This document shows positions 58,884-64,000 of a stretch of 64,000 bases of DNA, one piece after another. The stretch spans positions 186,001-250,000 of the forward strand of contig ONBK01000001.1 in assembly GCA_900316055.1 (NCBI GenBank), read 5' to 3'. The notes beneath the pieces are model-generated. The model saw only the letters and a list, made by a program, of their open reading frames with translations. It was not told where the DNA came from and did not search any database. The DNA comes from an uncultured Bacteroidales bacterium (GTDB lineage Bacteria; Bacteroidota; Bacteroidia; Bacteroidales; P3). The position numbers and the translations under genes are program-made. Positions within the stretch are counted from its first letter, which is position 1, and every line of letters begins with the position of its first letter.

Positions 58884-60713
58884 TTACTTATCCATCGTAT
58901 AGAGGAACTCCTCGTTGTTTCTGGTGTGCACCATCTGTTTCTGGAGGAACTCCATAGCCTCCACAGGCGTGAGGTCGGTAAGATGGTTGCGGAGCACCAC
59001 CGTGCGCGTCAGAATATCGGGCTTCACCAGCAGGTCGTCGCGACGGGTGCTGGAGGCCGTAAGGTCAATGGCGGGATAGATACGTTTGTTGGAGAGTTTA
59101 CGGTCGAGCTGCAGCTCCATGTTGCCGGTACCCTTGAACTCCTCGAAGATGACGTCATCCATCTTCGAGCCCGTCTCGGTGAGGGCAGTGGCGATGATGG
59201 TCAGCGAGCCACCATTCTCAATCTTACGGGCGGCGCCAAAGAAACGCTTGGGTTTCTGCAGTGCATTGGCTTCGACACCACCGGAGAGCACCTTGCCCGA
59301 AGCAGGCTGCACGGTGTTGTAGGCGCGGGCCAGACGGGTAATGGAATCGAGCACAATCATCACGTCGTGGCCACACTCGGTGAGGCGCTTGGCCTTCTCG
59401 AGCACGATGTTGGCGATGCGCACATGACGGTCGGCAGGCTCGTCGAAGGTGGAGGCAATGACCTCGGCTTTCACGCTGCGCTGCATGTCGGTAACCTCCT
59501 CGGGACGCTCGTCGATAAGCAACACCATAAGATAGACCTCAGGGTGATTGAAGGCAATAGCGTTAGCCACCTCCTTCAACAGGGTGGTCTTACCGGTCTT
59601 GGGCTGTGCCACGATAAGGCCACGCTGACCCTTTCCGATGGGTGTGAAGAGGTCGATGATGCGGGTGGAGAGGGTTTCCTGCGGATGCCCGGTGAGTTTG
59701 AACTTCTGGTTGGGGAAGAGCGGCGTGAGGCTCTCGAAGGGGATGCGGTCGCGGATGCGGTCGGGTGTGAGACCATTGATCTCAAGTACCTTGACCATCG
59801 GGAAGAACTTGTCGCCCTCGCGCGGAGGACGCACCTTACCACGCACGGTGTCGCCGGTCTTCAAACCGTAGTTGCGTATTTGTGCGGGCGAGATATAGAT
59901 ATCGTCGGGCGACGAGAGGTAGTTGTAGTCGCTCGAGCGGAGGAAACCGTAACCGTCGGGGACCATCTCGAGCACTCCTTCGGCCTCGATGACGCCCTCA
60001 TGCTCGAATGCATATTCGCGACGGGGAGCTGGTTCCTGCTTGGGTTCCCGTTTGGACTCTTGCTTTAACTCCTGCTTGGGTTCCTGTTTATTTTCCTGTC
60101 TGGCTTCCTGCGCGGGGACTTGTTCCTCTTTCGCCACCGAAGCCTCTTCACGTTCGGGTTTTACCTCGACGGGGTTCTCCTCCTTTGCAGTTTCAGGAGC
60201 AGCGACTGCCGGCTGTGCAGTCTTGCGCGGACGGCCTCGTTTCTTCTTGACTTGCTGTACCGTCGGCTCGGCAGACGGATTTTCGGCAGGAGCCTCTGGG
60301 GTCACAGTGGGAGCAGGGACTTCCATATTGCGGAACAGAGGACGACCCGACGGACTCATCACATCAGGCACCTCGGGTACCACAGGCATTTCGAGGTCCA
60401 TGATATTGAGCTGAGGAGGAGGCGTCTGAAGTTGGGCCTTGGGGGCTACGTCAGAACGGTTCCTGTGAACCTCGGGATTGTTCAACGCCGATTCGGCCAG
60501 CAGTTTGGGTTTCATGTGCTGACGCTTGTGGTTCTTACGGTCATCGGTGGCAGGAGCCGGAGTCGATTTATCGGGATTTGATGCCTGATGATCAAGAATT
60601 TTGTAGACCAGTTCTTGTGCATCCATACGTGTAGCTTTGGGGATGCCCATTTCTTTTGCCATCTCGATAAGTTCGATATGGGCTTTGGCAGTGAGTTCAG
60701 ATTTACTGTACAT
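58884..60713 (-). CDS. rho: transcription termination factor Rho
   Basis: 609 residues. A short N-terminal helical (SAP-like) part is followed by an intrinsically disordered insertion (about 40-240) rich in Pro/Glu/Lys, including [19 protein letters not shown] units and an AT-hook-like [10 protein letters not shown]. The RNA-binding cold-shock domain follows ([20 protein letters not shown]), then the RecA-like motor with [26 protein letters not shown] and [11 protein letters not shown]. Large inserts of this sort are normal in Bacteroidota Rho and may mediate condensation or RNA binding. Own promoter, with a leader of about 115 bases. Confidence 0.97.
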   Translation of the reverse strand: MYSKSELTAKAHIELIEMAKEMGIPKATRMDAQELVYKILDHQASNPDKSTPAPATDDRKNHKRQHMKPKLLAESALNNPEVHRNRSDVAPKAQLQTPPPQLNIMDLEMPVVPEVPDVMSPSGRPLFRNMEVPAPTVTPEAPAENPSAEPTVQQVKKKRGRPRKTAQPAVAAPETAKEENPVEVKPEREEASVAKEEQVPAQEARQENKQEPKQELKQESKREPKQEPAPRREYAFEHEGVIEAEGVLEMVPDGYGFLRSSDYNYLSSPDDIYISPAQIRNYGLKTGDTVRGKVRPPREGDKFFPMVKVLEINGLTPDRIRDRIPFESLTPLFPNQKFKLTGHPQETLSTRIIDLFTPIGKGQRGLIVAQPKTGKTTLLKEVANAIAFNHPEVYLMVLLIDERPEEVTDMQRSVKAEVIASTFDEPADRHVRIANIVLEKAKRLTECGHDVMIVLDSITRLARAYNTVQPASGKVLSGGVEANALQKPKRFFGAARKIENGGSLTIIATALTETGSKMDDVIFEEFKGTGNMELQLDRKLSNKRIYPAIDLTASSTRRDDLLVKPDILTRTVVLRNHLTDLTPVEAMEFLQKQMVHTRNNEEFLYTMDK

Positions 60714-60830
60714 GTAGAAATATTGATAAGATGATACAATCCAAGATGTATGGGGAAAAAGCAGATAAGACGCTTATTGTCAAACACTCGCAAAGATTAT
60801 CCCTCTCTTACTATCCTTCATTTGACGATG

Positions 60831-60838
60831 CAAAAATA
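60831..60838 (-). promoter_or_regulatory. -7 promoter element of rho
   Basis: TATTTTTGCATCG on the - strand, about 118 bases from the start codon. The leader could hold an autoregulatory site, but none is recognised. Confidence 0.55.
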
Positions 60839-60911
60839 GTGTTTTTTTTTCAATCGAAGAAAAAAATTTGATATTTTTTCATTTTTTCTCTCCAGAATCA
60901 AAAAAAATATG

Positions 60912-60919
60912 TACTTTTG
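60912..60919 (+). promoter_or_regulatory. -7 promoter element of gcvH
   Basis: TACTTTTGCA lies 83 bases before the ATG; the leader contains the octamer array. Confidence 0.6.
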
Positions 60920-60955
60920 CATTTTGTAACAAAAGACAATTTTATACATATTATT

Positions 60956-60987
60956 CAAGCAATCAGACAATCAAGCAATCAAACAAT
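60956..60987 (+). repeat. octamer array CAAGCAAT before gcvH
   Basis: CAAGCAAT, CAGACAAT, CAAGCAAT, CAAACAAT. It lies in the gcvH leader, 15 bases before the ATG. Confidence 0.85.
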
Positions 60988-61002
60988 TAATTTAATAGAA
61001 AC

Positions 61003-61380
61003 ATGAACATTCCTGCAAATCTGAAGTACACCCAGGACGACGAATGGGTGCGTATCGAAGGCGAGTTTGCTTTCGTTGGTATCACTGATTACGCTCAGCA
61101 CGAGCTCGGCGACATCGTCTTCGTGGACGTCACCTGCGAAGGTGAGACCATCGAGGCTGGCGAGGCTTTTGGCTCCGTCGAAGCAGTGAAAACTGTGGCC
61201 GACCTGCTCATGCCCGTCAAGGGTGAGGTCGTGGAGTTCAACACCGCTCTCGAGGATGCTTCCGCCATCAACGCCGATCCTTACGGCAATGGCTGGATCA
61301 TCAAGATCAAACCCGAGAACATGGCCGACATCAATGGCCTCATGGATGCCGCCGCCTACACCGCCAAAATCGGTGCCTAA
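61003..61380 (+). CDS. gcvH: glycine cleavage system H protein
   Basis: 125 residues. [39 protein letters not shown] and the lipoylation site in [20 protein letters not shown] (lysine of EAVK). It carries the aminomethyl group between the P and T proteins. The other gcv genes are not in the window, so it is separate from its system, as often seen. A terminator hairpin follows before glyS. Confidence 0.96.
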   Translation: MNIPANLKYTQDDEWVRIEGEFAFVGITDYAQHELGDIVFVDVTCEGETIEAGEAFGSVEAVKTVADLLMPVKGEVVEFNTALEDASAINADPYGNGWIIKIKPENMADINGLMDAAAYTAKIGA

Positions 61381-61399
61381 TCACCATCGTCAGAACACG

Positions 61400-61434
61400 A
61401 AGAATGGCTGCCTACTTGGGCGGCCATTCTTTTC
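61400..61434 (+). terminator. terminator between gcvH and glyS
   Basis: AAGAATGGCTGCC / GGGCGGCCATTCTT stem followed by TTTCTCC. Confidence 0.7.
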
Positions 61435-61452
61435 TCCCTCTCTCCCCAATTC

Positions 61453-61494
61453 TTTAATCTTTAAACTTTAACCGTTAAACTTTAAACTTTACCT
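61453..61494 (+). repeat. heptamer array TTTAAAC directly before glyS
   Basis: TTTAATC, TTTAAAC, TTTAACC, GTTAAAC, TTTAAAC, TTTACCT. It ends 2 bases before the glyS ATG. Confidence 0.92.
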
Positions 61495-61496
61495 TA

Positions 61497-63011
61497 ATGG
61501 CCAATCAAGACGACTTCTTCAAGAAAGTGGTGGCTCACGCCAAAGAATACGGCTTCATCTTCCCAAGCTCTGAGATTTACGACGGCCTCGCCGCTGTCTA
61601 CGACTACGGTCAACTGGGCGTGGAGCTGAAAAACAATATCAAACAGTACTGGTGGAAGGCAATGGTGCAGATGCACGAGAACATCGTGGGTCTCGACAGC
61701 GCCATCTTCATGCATCCCCGTATCTGGAAGGCCAGCGGCCACGTGGATGCTTTCAACGACCCCCTTATCGACAACAAAGACAGCAAGAAGCGCTACCGCG
61801 CCGACGTGCTCATCGAAGACCATATCGCCAAGATTGAGGAAAAGATTGAGAAGGAGTGCGAGAAAGCCCACAAACGTTTCGGTGACGCTTTCGACCGCCA
61901 GCAGTTTGTCTCCACCAACGCCCGTGTACTCGAACACCAGAAGAAAATCGACGAGATTCACGAGCGCTATGCCGACTGCATGAACCGCAACGACCTCGAC
62001 GGCTTGAAGCAACTCATCCTCGACCTGGAGATTGTCTGTCCCATCAGCGGTACCCGCAACTGGACCGACGTGCGCCAATTCAACCTCATGTTCGCCACCA
62101 AGATGGGCTCGGTCATCGACGATTCTGATACTCTCTACCTGCGTCCCGAGACCGCACAGGGCATCTTCGTCAACTTCCTCAACGTGCAGAAGAGCGGACG
62201 CATGAAGATTCCCTTCGGCATCGCCCAGATTGGAAAAGCCTTCCGCAATGAGATTGTGGCCCGTCAGTTCATCTTCCGCATGCGCGAGTTCGAGCAGATG
62301 GAGATGCAGTTCTTCGTGCGTCCCGGAACGGAGCTCGAATGGTTCAAGCACTGGAAAGAGGAGCGCCTGCAGTGGCACCTCGCCCTCGGCATCCCCGCGG
62401 AGAACTACCGTTACCACGACCATGAGAAGCTGGCCCACTACGCCAATGCCGCCACAGATATCGAGTTCCGCTTCCCCTTCGGCTTCAAAGAGCTGGAAGG
62501 TATCCACAGCCGCACCGACTTCGACCTCTCGCGCCACAGCGAGTTCAGCGGCAAGAAGCTGCAGTATTTCGACAGCGAGCTCAACGAGAGCTACACGCCC
62601 TATGTCATCGAGACCTCTATCGGTGTCGACCGCACCTTCCTGGCCATCTTCAGCCATGCGCTGAAGGAGGAAACCCTCGAAGACGGCAGCATCCGCACCG
62701 TGCTCTCGCTGCCCGCCAAGTTGGCACCCTACAAAGCTGCCGTGCTGCCGTTAGTGAAGAAAGACGGCCTCCCCGAGAAAGCCCGCGAAATTCAGCACCT
62801 GCTCATGCCCGACATGATGGTGCAATACGACGAGAAGGACGCCATCGGCCGCCGCTACCGCCGTCAGGATGCCATCGGCACCCCCTTCTGCATCACCGTC
62901 GACAACGACACGCTGACCGACAACGCCGTCACCGTCCGCCACCGCGACACCATGCAGCAGCAGCGCGTCAGCATCGACCAGCTGCCCGGCTACCTGAAGA
63001 GCAACCTGTAA
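61497..63011 (+). CDS. glyS: glycine-tRNA ligase (dimeric type)
   Basis: 504 residues. Motifs are FFKKVVAHAKEYGFIFPSSE, IYDGLAAVYDYGQLGVELKN, LRPETAQGIFVNF (motif 2 region), GKAFRNEIVARQFIFRMREF, and ETSIGVDRTFLAIF (motif 3), with a C-terminal anticodon-binding domain (LAPYKAAVLPLVKK). It is the alpha2 form, often called GlyQS. No T-box leader is seen, as expected outside Firmicutes. It is preceded by the heptamer array and followed by two very small frames. Confidence 0.96.
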   Translation: MANQDDFFKKVVAHAKEYGFIFPSSEIYDGLAAVYDYGQLGVELKNNIKQYWWKAMVQMHENIVGLDSAIFMHPRIWKASGHVDAFNDPLIDNKDSKKRYRADVLIEDHIAKIEEKIEKECEKAHKRFGDAFDRQQFVSTNARVLEHQKKIDEIHERYADCMNRNDLDGLKQLILDLEIVCPISGTRNWTDVRQFNLMFATKMGSVIDDSDTLYLRPETAQGIFVNFLNVQKSGRMKIPFGIAQIGKAFRNEIVARQFIFRMREFEQMEMQFFVRPGTELEWFKHWKEERLQWHLALGIPAENYRYHDHEKLAHYANAATDIEFRFPFGFKELEGIHSRTDFDLSRHSEFSGKKLQYFDSELNESYTPYVIETSIGVDRTFLAIFSHALKEETLEDGSIRTVLSLPAKLAPYKAAVLPLVKKDGLPEKAREIQHLLMPDMMVQYDEKDAIGRRYRRQDAIGTPFCITVDNDTLTDNAVTVRHRDTMQQQRVSIDQLPGYLKSNL

Positions 63012-63023
63012 ATCCTCATAATC

Positions 63024-63203
63024 ATGAAAGAGTACGAATTGGAAGAAGAGACGATGGCCTCCGTCGCCGAGCCGACCGCAGAATACGACTTCCGCATCCG
63101 CAAGATGACCCGCGAGGAACTGGAACATGATTATATCACGCTGGAAGAATCTGACAGAAGAATATCTGAAAAGATTTATCGTCATTTTCATCCTGACGCA
63201 TGA
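63024..63203 (+). CDS. small acidic protein, possible antitoxin
   Basis: 59 residues: MKEYELEEETMASVAEPTAE, then YDFRIRKMTREELEHDYITL and ESDRRISEKIYRHFHPDA. It starts 12 bases after glyS and overlaps the next small frame by ATGA, the spacing of a toxin-antitoxin pair. The helical acidic content suits an antitoxin, but I know no family. Confidence 0.5.
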   Translation: MKEYELEEETMASVAEPTAEYDFRIRKMTREELEHDYITLEESDRRISEKIYRHFHPDA

Positions 63204-63364
63204 GAATCTATATCAAATCACGTGTCCACAAACAGATTGATGAGTTTTATGATTATGCACTGCATAAACATATTACATTATCAGAAAGAATTGTGGATGC
63301 AAAAAAAAGAGCATCTCGTTGCGGCGGGATGCTCTTTTCTTATTACATAAGATGCTCCTCTTGA
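63200..63364 (+). pseudogene. truncated ParE/RelE-like toxin remnant
   Basis: 54 codons. MRIYIKSRVHKQIDEFYDYA followed by LHKHITLSERIVDAKKR resembles the N-terminal third of RelE/ParE-superfamily toxins. The frame then runs through a terminator hairpin (63305-63338) and stops. The catalytic C-terminal strands are absent, so it should be inactive. Confidence 0.5.
63305..63338 (+). terminator. intrinsic terminator after glyS and the small genes
   Basis: 11-bp stem AAAAGAGCATC / GATGCTCTTTT with a 12-base loop, then CTTATT. Confidence 0.78.
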
Positions 63365-63515
63365 ACTAAAGAGAATTATATCTGGCAAAATGATCTAACC
63401 ACTGACTGTTCGCCGAGACATCACCGAGGAATCTTGCTTGCCACCCTATAGCCACTTTAGACCGATGCAAAGGATAATCATAGTTTAAGCAAAAGGGGAG
63501 CAAAGGGCGTAGAAA

Positions 63516-64000
63516 CTACAGCAGCACTTGTGCCCACTGGGGAATGGCGTCTGTGTAGCGTTTGATGATGGCACCGTCAGAGAAACGGAAAAGGATGCGA
63601 GCCTCATGTCCATCGACAGAGTTGTCGTAGATATAGACACGGTCTACAATGCTGGTAGCCACCTTGCAGTTGATGATGGATTTCTGATAGCGGGAGATTA
63701 TCTTTGCGATGGGAACGTCGTGGCCGCCTTTCATTACACGGCCAGCAATACGAGCGGCGTTAATCATCGGCGACTCGGTGCAGACAAAGAACAGACGGAT
63801 AAAGAAGCCCGCTTGTTTGGCTCGGCGGATGAAGTCCAACTTGTCGTCGGCAGAGAAAACGGTCTCGAATATCATGCTTTGCTTGTCAGCCAGACAACGC
63901 TCACGCCAGTCGGCACAATATTCGGCAGCTTGTCTCACCGCCTCAACCGAATTCCAATCACCAAAGCGATCCTGAGCCACTTGGTCTGGATTAATATAGA
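63516..64000 (-). CDS. zeta-toxin-like P-loop kinase, C-terminal part
   Basis: The 5' end is beyond the right edge; 161 codons are present. IYINPDQVAQ opens the visible part, as in zeta toxins and related kinases (N-P-D after the second strand). Then IFETVFSADDKLDFIRRAKQ and IRLFFVCTESPMINAARIAGR, RVMKGGHDVP and IISRYQKSI, the arginines that contact ATP and substrate. The Walker A motif would lie outside. Chromosomal members without an epsilon antitoxin are common and may phosphorylate UDP-sugars. No epsilon-like gene is visible downstream. Confidence 0.85.
   Translation of the reverse strand, partial: YINPDQVAQDRFGDWNSVEAVRQAAEYCADWRERCLADKQSMIFETVFSADDKLDFIRRAKQAGFFIRLFFVCTESPMINAARIAGRVMKGGHDVPIAKIISRYQKSIINCKVATSIVDRVYIYDNSVDGHEARILFRFSDGAIIKRYTDAIPQWAQVLL

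Noticed and set aside
60040-60110. The [12 protein letters not shown] repeat in Rho as a dispersed word array
   Set aside because: The period is 12 bases within a disordered insertion normal for Bacteroidota Rho; it reflects low-complexity protein sequence.
61494-62657. A long minus-strand frame opposite glyS
   Set aside because: It is the complement of a well-supported glycine-tRNA ligase; its composition is an antisense artefact and no family is recognised.

Overview
The window is a chromosomal stretch of an anaerobic member of the Bacteroidota, most likely an uncultured gut or rumen-type Bacteroidales. The evidence is: promoters of the Bacteroidota type (-7 element TAnnTTTG, often extended to TTTGCA) in front of most transcription units; almost no Shine-Dalgarno sequences; a short primary sigma factor; many Bacteroidota-specific families (DUF4369-TlpA, DUF4919, DUF3822, DUF4810/GNA1162); type IX secretion sorting domains of types A and B; and HydF, the [FeFe]-hydrogenase maturation GTPase. 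I see no tRNA, rRNA, CRISPR array or intact insertion sequence.

Layout. 1-2.1 kb: cut prolyl oligopeptidase facing a TlpA-like lipoprotein. 2.1-9.8 kb (+): barrel protein, ribF, nitrilase, mutS2, ffh, folD. 9.8-11.8 kb (-): small lipoprotein, rsmG, primary sigma factor. 12-22.6 kb: lipoprotein (+), a domain-deleted GH2 beta-mannosidase, DUF486 protein, cinA, folA, hydF (-), DUF4919 (+), then radA, peptidase U32 and a barrel lipoprotein (-) downstream of a giant cyclic beta-glucan synthase-like enzyme (22.6-30.3 kb, -). 30.4-36.5 kb (+): OmpA-family protein, a secreted WG-like protein, and etfB-etfA-acyl-CoA dehydrogenase. 36.6-39 kb: two small exported proteins behind a structured leader, and a YoeB-type toxin-antitoxin pair. 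38.9-50.9 kb (-): CYTH, purC, rsmD, DUF3822, YebC, SulP, PAP2, comB, GNA1162/DUF4810 lipoproteins, RNase P RNA, an anti-sigma-like protein, an ECF sigma factor, trmO. 51-55.5 kb: REP-like palindromes, two leucine-rich-repeat proteins behind a second structured leader, and a broken DUF4160/DUF2442 pair. 55.6-60.7 kb (-): feoB, threonine aldolase, rho. 61-64 kb: gcvH, glyS (+), small toxin remnants, and the 3' part of a zeta-toxin-like gene.

Three structures stand out. (i) Two copies (about 36.65-36.89 kb on +, about 55.10-54.86 kb on -) of a long nested hairpin with its own promoter, a shared box AAAAGACATATTGAGCT and base-paired stems that change in a compensatory way. This looks like a structured leader or small RNA that I cannot assign to a known family. 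(ii) Nearly 40 short tandem arrays, mostly of variable heptamers (also 8-, 9-, 10- and 11-mers), scattered through the window. They resemble the STRR heptanucleotide repeats of cyanobacteria. They sit directly before start codons, in-frame inside genes (ribF, mutS2, mannosidase, cinA, hydF, glucan synthase, comB, feoB), in lipoprotein signal peptides, and inside the RNase P RNA gene. (iii) Nine 21-bp units, each with a small palindrome, between etfA and the acyl-CoA dehydrogenase gene.
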